Source: an uncultured Bacteroidia bacterium (lineage in GTDB: Bacteria; Bacteroidota; Bacteroidia; Bacteroidales; UBA932). From it: a DNA stretch of 64,000 bases. The stretch lies in assembly GCA_902785065.1 (NCBI GenBank), contig CACZXH010000002.1:1-64000 (forward strand). The letters are read 5' to 3'. Positions 7,179 to 17,449 of this stretch are shown in pieces (position 1 is the stretch's first letter; each line of letters begins with the position of its first letter). A program made the translations under genes and the position numbers. The notes beneath the pieces are model-generated. The model made no database searches. It saw only the letters and a program-made list of their open reading frames with translations, and was not told where the DNA came from.

Positions 7179-8681
7179 ATCAGGTTGTTTTCGATTAAAT
7201 TCAACATTTTGACCGTGGCCTTGATGGCGGCTTCGGCCTGGTCGGAGTCCACGCCCCGGGTCTTGAAGCCCTTGCCCTGCCAGTCCCAGGAGATGGTCGT
7301 CTCCACGAGAGCGTCGGTCTTGCCCCCGGGCGGAATCTTTACAACGTAGTCCGTCAGGCGGGGATGCCGGCGGCCCAGGCGGTCGTAAATGATCCAGAGC
7401 GCCTTCATGAAGGCGTCGTACTGGCCGTCACCGGCGGCGGCTTCCTCGTACTCGGTGCCATCTATGTCGATACGGATGTTCGCAATCGGACGCATCCCGC
7501 GGGCGAGCTGCAGGCTGTAGTTGATGATATGGATCCGGTCCGGCGCCGTCGTGGACACGTCCCCTTTCAGGACGTCCGCGACGATGAACGGGAGGTCCTC
7601 CGGGGTCAAGCTTTCTTTCTTGTCACCGAGTTCGACGACGCGGGCCGTGACCTGCTTCATTTGCTCGGGCGTCAGGGTAATGCCCAGGGATTCCAGGTTC
7701 TTGACAATGTTCGCCTTCCCGCTGGTCTTGCCAAGGGCGTAGTGGCGGTGGCGGCCGAAGCGCTCCGGCAGGAGGGCGTTCTGGTACAGCCCGCCCTTGC
7801 GGTCGCCGTCGGCATGGACCCCGCTCGTCTGGGTGAAGACGAACTCGCCCACGAGGGGCTTGTTCGCTGGTCTCCACATACCGGCATACGTGCATCAAGC
7901 GGCTTTCATCGAGGGTGTTCTTCACCTTCAGATGATCGTTCAGGATGCCGATGGCGCTGGAAACGGGCAAGTTGCCGGTCCGCTCCCCCAGCCCGTTCAC
8001 GGTCGTGTGCAGGCCCTTGACCCCGGCGCGGACCGCCTCAAAAGCGTTGGCGGCGGCGAGGTCGTAGTCGTTGTGCGGATGGAAGTCGAAATGGACGGAC
8101 GGATAGCGCTCCACCATGGTCCGGCAATACACCGAGGCCCGCGTCGGGTCCAGGATGCCGAGGGTGTCCGGGAGCATGATCCGCCGCACGGGCGCATCCT
8201 TCAGAGCGTCCACCAGGAAAAACACGTACTCCGGCGAGTCCGCCATCCCGTTGGACCAGTCTTCCAGGTACACATTGACCTCCAGGCCCTTGGAAACGGC
8301 GATGCGGATGTCCCGGAGAATGTCGTCCAGATGCTCCTCCGGCGTTTTCCGGAGCTGGGCGGTCACGTGGCGGAGAGAGCCCTTCGTGAGGAGGTTCATC
8401 ACCTGTCCTCCGGCCGAACGGATCCAGTCCACGGACAGGCCGCCGTCCACGAAACCGAGCGCCTCCACGGCGCCGAGCTTCCCGCAGGTGGAAGCCCAGG
8501 CGCAGATCTTGGCGAAAGCCTCCTGCTCGCCGCGGGAAACCCGCGCCGAGGCCACCTCGATCCGATTGACCTTCAGTTCATCCAGGAGCAGGCGCGCAAT
8601 GGCCAGCTTCTCGTCCGGATTGAACGAGACGCCGGCGGTCTGCTCGCCGTCACGGAGGGTGGTATCCAGGATTTCGATCAT
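7175..8681 (-). pseudogene. Second 2-isopropylmalate synthase-family gene (leuA2 or citramalate-synthase-like), frameshifted
   Basis: Frame A (8681 down to a stop at 7623) encodes the DRE-TIM catalytic domain: [16 protein letters not shown] at the N-terminus, LPDTLGILDP, FHPHNDYDLAAANAFEA (metal histidines) and NGLGERTGNLP. Homology then continues in frame B (about 7879 to 7175): PANKPLVGEFVFTQTSGVHADGD, YALGKTSGKANI and the C-terminal allosteric LeuA dimer domain. The switch lies at VET|PANKP near 7877, where family members have roughly seven more residues; a deletion of about 20 nt explains both the gap and the frame change. A separate intact leuA lies in the same operon. The intact enzyme would condense acetyl-CoA with a 2-oxo acid; whether citramalate or isopropylmalate was the product cannot be told. 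Confidence 0.88.
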
Positions 8682-9268
8682 CGTTTTTCGTAGGCTTCAA
8701 TCTTGTCCTTCTGGAGGAGCAGATAGTCGATGTCGTCCAGCGCGTTCATCAGGCAGTACTTCTTGTACGCGTTCAGCTCGAAGGACTGGCTCCGGCCCGT
8801 GGCAAGGTTCGTCACGGTCTGGTTCGGGACATCCACCCGGACTTTCGTCGCGGGATCCGCCTCGATGGAGGCGAAGAGTTCCTCCAGGAAATCCGGGGTC
8901 ACGACCACCGGCAGGACGAAGTTGTTCAGTTCGTTGTTCTTGTGGATATCCGCGAAGAAACTGGAAATCACCACTTTGAACCCATAGCCGGCAATGGCCC
9001 AGGCCGCATGCTCGCGGCTGGAGCCGGAGCCGAAGTTGCGGCCGGCCACGAGGATTTCACCGCCGTAGCGAGGGTCGTTCAGGACGAAGTCCGGATCCGG
9101 CGCGCCGTCCGGAAGGAAGCGCCAGTCGCGGAACAGGTTGTCGCCGAAGAAGCTTTCGTCCCGCGTGGTCGCCTTCAGGAAACGGGCGGGAATGATCTGG
9201 TCCGTGTCCACGTTCTCGAGCGGAAGCGGAACGCAGGTGCTCTCGATGATGTCGAATTTCTGTTTCAT
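8678..9268 (-). CDS. leuD: 3-isopropylmalate dehydratase small subunit
   Basis: Swivel-domain partner of LeuC in the isomerisation of 2- to 3-isopropylmalate. 196 residues; the signature region [13 protein letters not shown] (residues ~19-31) and [17 protein letters not shown] (~76-92) are intact, the latter forming the substrate-recognition loop. It overlaps leuC and leuA2 by 4 bp each. Confidence 0.97.
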   Translation of the reverse strand: MKQKFDIIESTCVPLPLENVDTDQIIPARFLKATTRDESFFGDNLFRDWRFLPDGAPDPDFVLNDPRYGGEILVAGRNFGSGSSREHAAWAIAGYGFKVVISSFFADIHKNNELNNFVLPVVVTPDFLEELFASIEADPATKVRVDVPNQTVTNLATGRSQSFELNAYKKYCLMNALDDIDYLLLQKDKIEAYEKR

Positions 9269-10659
9269 AGCAGTACGCGGGGATCAGTGATGAAACCGGT
9301 GACGGCCGCAGCGGCCGCCGTGAGCGGGCTGGCGAGAAGTGTCCGGGAACCGGGGCCCTGCCGGCCCTCGAAGTTCCGGTTGCTCGTGGAGACGCAGTAT
9401 TTCCCGGCGGGAACCTTGTCCGGGTTCATTGCCAGGCAGGCGGAACAGCCCGGCTGGCGGATCTCGAAGCCGGCGGCTTCGAGGATCTTGTCCAGGCCCT
9501 CTTCCTCGATCTGGCGGCGGACCTTCCAGGAGCCGGGGACGAGCCAGGCCACCACGCCGGGCGCCTTCTGACGGCCGGCGGCAATGGATGCGAACGCGCG
9601 GAAATCCTCGATGCGGCCGTTCGTGCAGGCGCCGAGGAAAACATAGTCCACAGGTTTCCCCAGGAGCATGTCTCCCGGACGGAATCCCATGTATTTCAAG
9701 GACTTGCAGAAGGAAGCATGGGCCTCGGCAGGGATATCGTCCAGCGTGGGCAGATAGCCCGTGATGGCGATGCCCATACCGGGATTGGTGCCGTAGGTGA
9801 GCATCGGCGCAATCTCGGCCGCGTCGAAGACGATTTCCCGGTCGAAAATGGCGTCATCGTCGCTGCGGAGCTGCTTCCAGGCGGCAACGGCCTTGTCCCA
9901 GTCCTCCCCCTTCGGTGCATAATCGCGGCCCTGGAGATAGGCGAACGTGATATCGTCCGGGGCGATGAAACCGCCGCGGGCGCCCATTTCAATGGAAAGG
10001 TTGCAAAGCGTCAGCCGGCCTTCCATGGACAGGGCCCGGACAGCGGAACCGGCATACTCCACGAAGTAGCCCGTCGCGCCGCTGGTGGTGAGCTTGCTCA
10101 TCAGGAACAGCGCCATGTCCTTGGCGGTCACACCCCGTCCGAGGGTGCCCTCGATGCGGATCCGCATCGATTTGGGCTTCTGCTGCAGGATGCACTGCGA
10201 GGCCATGACCATTTCCACTTCGGACGTGCCGATGCCGAACGCCACGGCGCCCACAGCACCATGCGTCGATGTATGCGAGTCGCCGCAGACGATGGTCATG
10301 CCCGGCAGGGACAGGCCCTTCTCCGGTCCCACGACGTGGATGATGCCGTTGTCCGGGTCCATCATGCCGTAGTGCGTGAGCCCGAACTCAGCGGCATTGG
10401 CCGCAAGGGCGTCCACCTGCTTCTTGGAAACCGGGTCCTCGATGGGCTTTTCCTGGCCCTCGGTCGGGGTATTGTGGTCCGGCATGCAGATAATCTTCTC
10501 CGGACGCAGGCAGCGGATACCCCGTTCGCGCAGGCCGTCGAACGCCTGCGGACTCGTCACTTCGTGGCAATACAGCCGGTCGATGTACAGCTGGTCGGGT
10601 CCGCCTTCCACATGCTGGACGACATGCGCGTCCCAGATCTTGTCAAAGAGGGTATTCAT
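9265..10659 (-). CDS. leuC: 3-isopropylmalate dehydratase large subunit
   Basis: Aconitase-family subunit that carries the [4Fe-4S] cluster of isopropylmalate isomerase. 464 residues, full length. The N-terminal CMPDHNTPT, the [13 protein letters not shown] motif, the cluster ligand in [15 protein letters not shown] and the paired cysteines in [12 protein letters not shown] are all present, followed by [17 protein letters not shown]. Overlaps leuA upstream and leuD downstream by 4 bp. Confidence 0.97.
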   Translation of the reverse strand: MNTLFDKIWDAHVVQHVEGGPDQLYIDRLYCHEVTSPQAFDGLRERGIRCLRPEKIICMPDHNTPTEGQEKPIEDPVSKKQVDALAANAAEFGLTHYGMMDPDNGIIHVVGPEKGLSLPGMTIVCGDSHTSTHGAVGAVAFGIGTSEVEMVMASQCILQQKPKSMRIRIEGTLGRGVTAKDMALFLMSKLTTSGATGYFVEYAGSAVRALSMEGRLTLCNLSIEMGARGGFIAPDDITFAYLQGRDYAPKGEDWDKAVAAWKQLRSDDDAIFDREIVFDAAEIAPMLTYGTNPGMGIAITGYLPTLDDIPAEAHASFCKSLKYMGFRPGDMLLGKPVDYVFLGACTNGRIEDFRAFASIAAGRQKAPGVVAWLVPGSWKVRRQIEEEGLDKILEAAGFEIRQPGCSACLAMNPDKVPAGKYCVSTSNRNFEGRQGPGSRTLLASPLTAAAAAVTGFITDPRVLL

Positions 10660-12149
10660 ACAATCTTGTTGATACAGTCCACATAGGCCTCGATGGAGGC
10701 CGTCACAATGTCGGTCGAAGCGCCGAAGCCGTAGTACACCCTTCCCTCGTTCTCCACCTGCATATGTACCTTGCAGCAGTCATCAGACCCCTTGGAGACA
10801 CCCTGGATGGTGTATTCGTTGATGGTGAGATGCCGCTTCACGATCTGTCGCAGCGCGTTGATGGCGGCGTCCACCGGCCCGTTGCCGGTTGCGGCCGCCT
10901 CGAACTTCTCCCCGGCGATGTCCAGCCCGACGGAGGCCACCGGCTTCACGCCGATGCCGCTCGTCGCCTGGAGCCAGTCCACCTTGATGCGGCGCACAGC
11001 GGCCCGGTCGGCCCCGGCGAGCATCAGGATGTCGTCGTCATGGATCTCCTTCTTGCTGTCGGCAAGGCGGAGGAACTGCTCGTACACCTCGTCCAGCTTG
11101 TTCTCGTCCAGCTTCACGCCATTCACTTCCAGGCGGTACTTGAGCGCCGCCCGGCCGCTGCGGGCCGTCAGGACGATGGAATTCGTGTCAATGCCGACGT
11201 CCTTCGGGTCGATGATCTCGTAGGTCTCGGCGTTCTTCAGGACGCCATCCTGGTGGATACCGGACGAATGGGCGAACGCGTTCTTGCCGACGATGGCCTT
11301 GTTCGGCTGCACCGGCATGTTCATCAGGGACGACACGAGCCGGCTCGTGGGATAGATGCGCTTGGTATTGATATTCGTCTCCAGCGGAATCCCGTGATGG
11401 GCCTTCAGGATCATCGCGATCTCCTCCAGGGCGGTGTTCCCCGCCCTTTCGCCGATACCGTTGACCGTGACCTCGCACTGGCGGGCGCCGTTCAGCAGGC
11501 CGGCCATCGTGTTGGCCGTCGCCATCCCGAGGTCGTTGTGGCAATGGGTGGAGAGGATGGCTTTGTGGACACCGTCCACATGTTCCATCAGGTACTTGAT
11601 CTTGGCACCGAACTCCTCCGGCAGGCAGTAACCCGTCGTGTCGGGGATGTTCACGACCGTCGCGCCCGCCTTGATCACCGCCTCCACCACGCGGGCGAGG
11701 AACTCGTTGTCGGTACGGCCGGCGTCCTCCGCGTAGAATTCGACATCCTCGACGTACTTCTTCGCGTACTTGACGGCGCGGACAGCCCGTTCCAGGACCT
11801 CTTCCCGGGTGGAATTGAACTTATAACGGATGTGCGAATCGGAGGTGCCGATTCCGGTATGGATCCGGCCCCGCTTGGCGTACTTCAGCGCCTCCGCGGC
11901 CATGTCGATGTCCTTTTCCACGGCCCGCGACAGCGCGCAGACCGTGGGCCAGGTCACCGCCTTGGAGATCTCCACCACCGAGTTGAAATCACCCGGCGAG
12001 GAAATCGGGAAACCGGCCTCGATGACGTCCACGCCGAGGAGCTCCAGGGCCTTGGCGACCTGGATCTTCTCCACGGTGTTCAGCTGACATCCCGGGACCT
12101 GTTCCCCGTCGCGGAGCGTGGTGTCGAATATGTACACCCGGTCGCTCAT
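10656..12149 (-). CDS. leuA: 2-isopropylmalate synthase
   Basis: First committed step of leucine synthesis: acetyl-CoA plus 2-oxoisovalerate to 2-isopropylmalate. 497 residues with the full architecture: catalytic TIM barrel starting [32 protein letters not shown] (metal-binding histidines), [10 protein letters not shown] and [12 protein letters not shown], then the accessory domains and a C-terminal LeuA dimer regulatory domain (residues ~360-497) that senses leucine in this family. Intact, unlike the paralogue at 7175-8681. Four-bp overlaps with ilvC and leuC. Confidence 0.96.
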   Translation of the reverse strand: MSDRVYIFDTTLRDGEQVPGCQLNTVEKIQVAKALELLGVDVIEAGFPISSPGDFNSVVEISKAVTWPTVCALSRAVEKDIDMAAEALKYAKRGRIHTGIGTSDSHIRYKFNSTREEVLERAVRAVKYAKKYVEDVEFYAEDAGRTDNEFLARVVEAVIKAGATVVNIPDTTGYCLPEEFGAKIKYLMEHVDGVHKAILSTHCHNDLGMATANTMAGLLNGARQCEVTVNGIGERAGNTALEEIAMILKAHHGIPLETNINTKRIYPTSRLVSSLMNMPVQPNKAIVGKNAFAHSSGIHQDGVLKNAETYEIIDPKDVGIDTNSIVLTARSGRAALKYRLEVNGVKLDENKLDEVYEQFLRLADSKKEIHDDDILMLAGADRAAVRRIKVDWLQATSGIGVKPVASVGLDIAGEKFEAAATGNGPVDAAINALRQIVKRHLTINEYTIQGVSKGSDDCCKVHMQVENEGRVYYGFGASTDIVTASIEAYVDCINKIV

Positions 12150-13155
12150 CGGTCGATCTCTTCGGGACGGAGTTTCCGGACGGCGGCGCCGGTGCGCCAG
12201 AGTTCGCTCTCGCGGAGCGCCTTCAGTTCCTTCTCCAGGCCTTCGCGGTAATCCGGCTTGGAATTCGCGTCGATGGAGACCTGGGCTTCCTCGCCGCTGG
12301 CCACCCGCTGGTACAGCTTTTCGAACACGGGCTTGGTCGCATCATGGAACGGGCCCATCCAGTCCAGCGCGCCGCGCTGGGCGGTGGTGGAGCAGTTCGC
12401 GTACATCCAGTCCATGCCCTTCTCCGCGAAGAGCGGCATCAGGGACTGCGTCAGCTCCTCGACGGTCTCGTTGAAGGCCTCGGACGGGCTGTGGCCGTGC
12501 TCGCGGAGCACTTCGTACTGGGCGGACAGGATGCCCTGGATCGCGCCCATCAGGGTGCCGCGCTCACCGGTGAGGTCGGAATAGACCTCGCGCTTGAAAT
12601 CGGTCTCGAACAGGTAGCCGGAACCTACGCCGATGCCCAGGGCGAGCGTGCGCTCGAGGGCGCGGCCGGTAGCGTCCTGGTAAACGGCATACGAAGAATT
12701 CACGCCGCGGCCCTGCAGGAAGAGGCGGCGCAGGGAGGTGCCGGAGCCCTTCGGGGCCACCATGATCACATCCACGTCCGCGGGCGGGATGATGCCGGTG
12801 CGCTCCTTGTAGGTGATGCCGAAGCCATGGGAGAAATACAGGGCCTTGCCCGCGGTCAGGTGCTTCTTCACGGTGGGCCAGATCGCGATCTGGGCCGCAT
12901 CGGAGACCAGGAACTGGATGATGGTGCCTTTCTCGCAGGCCTCCTCGATCTCGAAGAGGTTCACGCCCGGGACCCAGCCGTCGGCGACGGCCTTGTCATA
13001 CGTCTTGCCCTTGCGCTGGCCCACAATGACGTTGAAGCCGTTGTCTTTCAGGTTCAGGGACTGTCCGGGGCCCTGGACGCCGTAGCCGATGACGGCGTGA
13101 ATTCCTCGCGGGTCACGACGTTTTCGTCGACCCCGCCAAAATTGATCTTTGCCAT
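12146..13155 (-). pseudogene. ilvC: Ketol-acid reductoisomerase, disrupted near the N-terminus
   Basis: The enzyme isomerises and reduces acetohydroxy acids with NADPH. The start (ATG 13155, MAKINFGGVDENVVTREEF) is the usual Bacteroidetes IlvC N-terminus, but after residue 19 the frame runs to a stop at 13054. The rest of the protein (AVIGYGVQGPGQSLNLKDNG onward) is in another frame and is intact to the end, including KGSGTSLRRLF and the knotted C-terminal domain. About 14 residues between REEF and AVIGYG are missing, consistent with a ~40-nt deletion. The loss removes the strand leading into the NADPH-binding Rossmann motif. A fragment starting at 13024 would lack the nucleotide site. No second ilvC is in the window. 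Confidence 0.9.
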
Positions 13156-13157
13156 GT

Positions 13158-13718
13158 CTATCTGTTGTTTAATTGTTGATTTCTTTCCCGTTCCCGTTTC
13201 TTCAGGAACTTGAAGACGGGCTCCTGCTCGGCGCGGGAGACCGCGATGCGGCCCGAGCGAACGAACTGCAGCACGCCGATGGGCTTGAGGTCGTCGTGCA
13301 GGGCGGCCGTCTCGTCCGAGAGGCCGGTCTTCTGGATAACCGTGAACACCTTGTTCATTTCCACGATGCGCGCGTGATAGCGGTTCAGCAAGGTTTCGAT
13401 GTCGCCGTACTCGAGGAGGGCCGGGGTGGGCACCTTGTACAGGCACAGTTCGCGGTAGACAATCTTGTCGGCCGTGTAGAAGAAGACCTTGATCACGTCC
13501 ACGCGCTTCTCGATCTGCTGGACGCTCTCGCGCACTTTCTTTTCCGAACCGGAGGTCACGATGGTGATGTTGTGGACACCCTCCATGGAGGTGGCGCCGG
13601 CGGACAGGCTCCAGATACTCAGGCCATGGCGCGTGAACACATTCGTGATCTGCGCCAGGAGGCCGATCTGGTTCTCGGTGTAGATAGTCACCGTATATTC
13701 TCTCACTTCGCTATCCAT
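13158..13718 (-). CDS. ilvN: Acetolactate synthase small (regulatory) subunit
   Basis: ACT-domain subunit that activates acetolactate synthase and confers feedback inhibition by valine. 186 residues: N-terminal ACT domain (YTVTIYTENQIGLLAQITNV, residues ~8-27, with HGLSIWSLSAGAT after it), then the small-subunit C-terminal domain with ELCLYKVPTP and IVEMNKVFTVIQKTG and VLQFVRSGRIAVSR. It overlaps the 3' end of ilvB by 8 bp and its stop is 2 bp before the ilvC ATG. Bacteroidetes usually carry this longer form. Confidence 0.95.
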   Translation of the reverse strand: MDSEVREYTVTIYTENQIGLLAQITNVFTRHGLSIWSLSAGATSMEGVHNITIVTSGSEKKVRESVQQIEKRVDVIKVFFYTADKIVYRELCLYKVPTPALLEYGDIETLLNRYHARIVEMNKVFTVIQKTGLSDETAALHDDLKPIGVLQFVRSGRIAVSRAEQEPVFKFLKKRERERNQQLNNR

Positions 13719-15414
13719 TGTACCATTCGTTTTCCGTGATCATGATCTGGTGGATGCCCTTGCCGGGGGGCACCATGGGCATTACCATCCCCTCTTCCAG
13801 GACATGGACGTCCAGGAGGAAGGGCTTGTCGTCGGCGAACATCGCTTCCAGCGCCGCATCCAGCTCCTCCCGCTTTTCAACCGTAACGCAAGGAATGCCG
13901 TAGGCACGGGCGATCATCGCATAGTCCGGATTCAGCATCCGGGTTTCGGAATAGCGGCAGCCGAAGAAGAGTTCCTGCCACTGACGGACGTTGCCCAGCC
14001 AGTTGTTGTTCAGGAGGACAACCTTCACACCCACCTGCTCCTGCATGATGGTGCCGAACTCCTGCATCGTCATCTGGATGCCGCCGTCGCCGACGAAGCA
14101 GCACACCGGACGGCCGGGTTCGGCCACCTTGGCGCCAATGGCGGCGGGCAGTCCGAAGCCCATCGTGCCGAGGCCGCCGGAGGAGATGAAGCTGCGGGAG
14201 CGCGTGAAGCGGGAATAGCGGGCGCCCATCATCTGGTTCTGCCCGACGTCCGTCACGACGACCGCCTTCTCCTCGGAAGCGCGGACCACGCGGTCCACGA
14301 CCTCGCCCATCCTGAGCATGCCGTCGGCGGGGTGCACTTCCGGATCGATGACCTTTTCTTTCTCCACGGCGTCGCAGCGGTCGAATCCAGCATTCCACGC
14401 GGGGTGTTTCCGCGCCTTCATCCGCTCCGTCAGGAGCGTGAGGACCTTCTTCGCGTCGCCGCGGAGGCCCACCTCCACCGGGATGATCTTCCCGATCTCG
14501 GAGGTGTCGATATCTATGTGGATGACTTTCGCCTGGCGGGCGTAGGTGGAGACCGTACCGGTCACGCGGTCGTCAAACCGCATGCCGACGGCCACCAGCA
14601 CGTCGCAGGAATTCGTCATGATGTTCGGGGCCACGTTGCCATGCATGCCGATCATCCCGCGGTACAGCGGGAAATCGGAAGGCAGGGCGCTGAGGCCCAG
14701 CAGGGTGGACCCCGCCGGGATATCGCCCTTCTGAAGGAACGCCTTCAGCTCCTCCTCCGCATGTCCCAGGACCACTCCCTGGCCGAACACGACAAAGGGA
14801 CGTTCCGCCGCATTCAGGAGGGAAACCGCCTTGTTCAGGGACACTTCCGACACCTTCGGATCAGGAACATAGCTGCGGATGAAGTTGCACTTCTCGAACT
14901 TGAAGTCCGTCAGGCCCACCTGTGCGTCCTTGGTGAAGTCCAGGACCACGGGACCCGGTCGGCCGCTCCGGGCGATGTAGAAAGCCCGGGCGACGGCCCA
15001 CGCCACCTCGTCCGCCGAGCGGATCTGGTAGTTCCATTTGCTGATAGGACCGGTCAGGCCGATGACATCGGCCTCCTGGAAAGCGTCCGTGCCCAGGGCG
15101 GCGGACGAAACCTGGCCGGTGATGACCACGACCGGGGTGGAGTCCGTCATCGCATCATGGACGCCGGTAATGACGTTGGTCGCACCGGGGCCGGAAGTGA
15201 CGATCACCACGCCGGGATCCCCTTTCACGCGGGCATAACCCTGCGCTGCGTGGATGGCTCCTTGTTCGTGCCGCACCAGGATATGGCGGACGCGGTCCCG
15301 ATAACCGCACAGGCTGTCGTACACGGGCATGATCTGCCCGCCGGGATACCCGAAGACGGTATCCACACCCTCTTCGATGAGGGATTGCCACAAGGCTTCC
15401 GAACCGGTAATCAT
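13711..15414 (-). CDS. ilvB: Acetolactate synthase large (catalytic) subunit
   Basis: Thiamine-diphosphate enzyme that makes acetolactate or acetohydroxybutyrate, the shared first step for Val/Leu and Ile. 567 residues. The catalytic glutamate lies in [15 protein letters not shown] (residues ~48-62), the central FAD-type domain around residues 190-340, and the ThDP motif runs [15 protein letters not shown] to [14 protein letters not shown] near residues 440-475. [15 protein letters not shown] precedes it. Overlaps ilvD by 4 bp. Confidence 0.97.
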   Translation of the reverse strand: MITGSEALWQSLIEEGVDTVFGYPGGQIMPVYDSLCGYRDRVRHILVRHEQGAIHAAQGYARVKGDPGVVIVTSGPGATNVITGVHDAMTDSTPVVVITGQVSSAALGTDAFQEADVIGLTGPISKWNYQIRSADEVAWAVARAFYIARSGRPGPVVLDFTKDAQVGLTDFKFEKCNFIRSYVPDPKVSEVSLNKAVSLLNAAERPFVVFGQGVVLGHAEEELKAFLQKGDIPAGSTLLGLSALPSDFPLYRGMIGMHGNVAPNIMTNSCDVLVAVGMRFDDRVTGTVSTYARQAKVIHIDIDTSEIGKIIPVEVGLRGDAKKVLTLLTERMKARKHPAWNAGFDRCDAVEKEKVIDPEVHPADGMLRMGEVVDRVVRASEEKAVVVTDVGQNQMMGARYSRFTRSRSFISSGGLGTMGFGLPAAIGAKVAEPGRPVCCFVGDGGIQMTMQEFGTIMQEQVGVKVVLLNNNWLGNVRQWQELFFGCRYSETRMLNPDYAMIARAYGIPCVTVEKREELDAALEAMFADDKPFLLDVHVLEEGMVMPMVPPGKGIHQIMITENEWYNG

Positions 15415-17240
15415 ATTTCCCTGACCGCCCCCTTGTCGGCAGAACTGACCATTTTTGCATAGATTTTCAGGCTCTTGGAGACCTCCCGCTTGCGGAACGG
15501 CGGCGTGAAAGCCTTGTCGCCGCGGGCGAGTTCTTCCTGCCTCCGGCTTTCCAGTTCCCCGTCCGACAGAAGGACGCGGATGGAACGGGCCGGGATGTCG
15601 ATTTCAATGAGGTCGCCGTCACGCACCAGACCGATGGCGCCGCCCGCCGCCGCCTCGGGCGAAATGTGCCCGATGGACAGGCCGGAGGTGCCGCCGCTGA
15701 AACGGCCGTCGGTCAGGAGGGCGCATTCCTTGCCCAGGTGCACCGACTTCAGGTAGGAGGTCGGGTACAGCATTTCCTGCATGCCGGGACCGCCGCGCGG
15801 GCCTTCGTAGGTGATGACGACAACGTCGCCGCTCTTCACTTTGCCGCCCAGGATGCCGTCACAGGCCGCTTCCTGGGAGTCGAAGACCTTCGCCGGGCCG
15901 GTGAACTTCCAGATGGAAGCGTCCACACCGGCCGTCTTCACGACACAGCCGTCGGCCGCAATGTTTCCCCGGAGCACTGCCAGGCCGCCGTCCTTCGTGT
16001 AGGCGTGGGCGACGGAACGGATGCAACCGTTCTCGCGGTCGGTGTCCAGTTCCTTGTAATAAGTCTCCTGGGAGCCCAGTTCCGTCGAGAACCGCCCGGC
16101 AGGTGCGCTGCGGTACAGCTGCAGGGCCTCCTCCGTCACGTGCTCCGACAGGATGGCGAAGCGGTCCATCGTCTCCGAAAGGGAGGCGCCATCCACCCGG
16201 TAAAGGGTGGTGTCGATGAGACCCGCAACGGCCAGTTCGCGGAGGATGGAGAGGACGCCGCCGGCGCGGTTCACGTCCTGAACATGGTATTTTGCAGTAT
16301 TGGGGGCCACCTTGCAGATGCAGGGGACCTTCCGGGAAAGGGCGTCAATGTCCGCCATCGTGAAATCCACGCCGGCTTCCTGTGCCACGGCCAGCAAATG
16401 CAGGACCGTGTTCGTGGATCCGCCCATCGCGATGTCCAGCGCCATGGCGTTCAGGAACGCCGGGCGGGTCGCAATGCTGCGCGGCAGGACGCGTTCGTCC
16501 CCGTCCCGGTAGTATTTCCAGGCATTGTCGACGATGAGCCTCGCAGCCTTGCGGAAGAGTTCTTTCCGGTTCTTGTGTGTCGCGAGGACGGAACCATTGC
16601 CCGGCAGCGCCAGGCCGATGGCCTCGGTCAGGCAGTTCATCGAGTTCGCCGTGAACATGCCGGAGCAGCAGCCGCAGCCCGGGCAGGATGCGGCCTCGAT
16701 CTTCGCCACCTCGGCATCCGACAGGGAGGTGTCGGCCGACTGGACCATTGCATCGATCAGGTCCAGCTTGCGGTCACCCAGCACACCGGCCTCCATCGGG
16801 CCGCCCGAAACGAAGACCGCCGGGATGTTCAGCCGCATCGCGGCCATCAGCATCCCGGGCGTGATCTTGTCGCAATTGCTGATGCAGACCATGGCGTCGG
16901 CCTTGTGGGCGTTAACCATGTATTCGACGCTGTCCGCAATGACTTCGCGGGAAGGAAGGGAATACAGCATGCCGTCATGGCCCATGGCGATGCCGTCGTC
17001 GACGGCGATGGTGTCGAATTCGGCCGCATAGCATCCCAGCCGCTCGATCTCGGCCTTGACCAACTGGCCGGCCTCATGCAGGTGCGTATGGCCGGGAACG
17101 AACTGCGTAAAGGAATTCACCACCGCGATCACAGGTTTTCCCACCTGTTCCGGTTTCATGCCCGCTGCAGCCCAGAGGGCGCGGGCGCCTGCCATCCGGC
17201 GTCCCTCGAAGGTGACGCTGCTTCTGAAAGGATGTTTCAT
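15411..17240 (-). CDS. ilvD: Dihydroxy-acid dehydratase
   Basis: Iron-sulfur enzyme that dehydrates dihydroxy acids to the 2-oxo acids of the Val, Leu and Ile routes. 609 residues, normal length. Conserved cysteines occur in [11 protein letters not shown] (~residue 120) and [19 protein letters not shown] (~190); [18 protein letters not shown] and [21 protein letters not shown] mark the C-terminal half. First structural gene of the operon; the attenuator terminator lies 9 bp upstream of its ATG, so read-through of that terminator decides operon expression. Confidence 0.97.
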   Translation of the reverse strand: MKHPFRSSVTFEGRRMAGARALWAAAGMKPEQVGKPVIAVVNSFTQFVPGHTHLHEAGQLVKAEIERLGCYAAEFDTIAVDDGIAMGHDGMLYSLPSREVIADSVEYMVNAHKADAMVCISNCDKITPGMLMAAMRLNIPAVFVSGGPMEAGVLGDRKLDLIDAMVQSADTSLSDAEVAKIEAASCPGCGCCSGMFTANSMNCLTEAIGLALPGNGSVLATHKNRKELFRKAARLIVDNAWKYYRDGDERVLPRSIATRPAFLNAMALDIAMGGSTNTVLHLLAVAQEAGVDFTMADIDALSRKVPCICKVAPNTAKYHVQDVNRAGGVLSILRELAVAGLIDTTLYRVDGASLSETMDRFAILSEHVTEEALQLYRSAPAGRFSTELGSQETYYKELDTDRENGCIRSVAHAYTKDGGLAVLRGNIAADGCVVKTAGVDASIWKFTGPAKVFDSQEAACDGILGGKVKSGDVVVITYEGPRGGPGMQEMLYPTSYLKSVHLGKECALLTDGRFSGGTSGLSIGHISPEAAAGGAIGLVRDGDLIEIDIPARSIRVLLSDGELESRRQEELARGDKAFTPPFRKREVSKSLKIYAKMVSSADKGAVREI

Positions 17241-17248
17241 ACACTACT

Positions 17249-17282
17249 AAAAAACACCCCCTCCAGTGCGGACTGGAAGGGG
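17249..17282 (-). terminator. Attenuator terminator of the ilv-leu operon
   Basis: On the minus strand CCCCTTCCAGT pairs with ACTGGAGGGGG around a CCGC loop, followed by GTGTTTTTT. It sits between the leader peptide gene and ilvD. Its 5' arm and loop (CCTTCCAGTCCGC) can instead pair with an upstream segment at 17321-17308, giving the alternative antiterminator. Confidence 0.88.
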
Positions 17283-17307
17283 CTCATGTTATCTTTATAC
17301 CGTCATG

Positions 17308-17321
17308 CCTTTCCAGTCCGC
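17308..17321 (-). promoter_or_regulatory. Antiterminator segment of the ilv-leu leader
   Basis: GCGGACTGGAAAGG on the minus strand begins 2 nt after the leader-peptide stop codon and is complementary, with one bulged A, to CCTTCCAGTCCGC in the terminator. A ribosome that finishes the leader would cover this segment and let the terminator form; a ribosome stalled at Leu, Ile or Val codons would leave it free to pair. Confidence 0.82.
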
Positions 17322-17323
17322 GT

Positions 17324-17374
17324 CTACTTGACAAGGATAATAAGGACGAGAGCAAGGACGAGTACGATGTTCAT
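17324..17374 (-). CDS. Branched-chain amino acid leader peptide (16 residues)
   Basis: ATG at 17374 to TAG at 17324 encodes MNIVLVLALVLIILVK: five Leu, four Val and three Ile, i.e. 12 of 16 residues are the products of the downstream operon. Codons are mixed (CTC, CTT, GTC, GTA, ATC, ATT). It is placed between a promoter-like element and a terminator/antiterminator pair, exactly as in the enterobacterial ilv and leu attenuators. The ribosome binding site is weak by sequence, which is common in Bacteroidetes. Confidence 0.88.
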   Translation of the reverse strand: MNIVLVLALVLIILVK

Positions 17375-17399
17375 TCCGGTTTCAAATTGTTACCGGGAA

Positions 17400-17431
17400 C
17401 AAAGATGGGAAATTAGTTTTTAAAAAACAAG
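17400..17431 (-). promoter_or_regulatory. Likely promoter of the ilv-leu operon
   Basis: CTTG, 20-bp spacer, CATCTTTG on the minus strand: one mismatch to TTTG and one to TAnnTTTG. It would start transcription about 20 nt before the leader-peptide ATG. No better candidate lies in the intergenic region. Confidence 0.5.
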
Positions 17432-17449
17432 AAAAAGTCCAAAAAATTC

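Noticed and set aside
5109-7349. A 746-codon plus-strand open frame under ilvE and leuB
   Set aside because: Same reasons: antisense to intact, conserved operon genes and with no recognisable domain.
12146-13155. Programmed frameshifting or translational bypassing as an explanation for ilvC, leuA2 and lrp
   Set aside because: In each case conserved residues are missing from the DNA, so no recoding could restore the protein; no slippery site or pseudoknot is evident.
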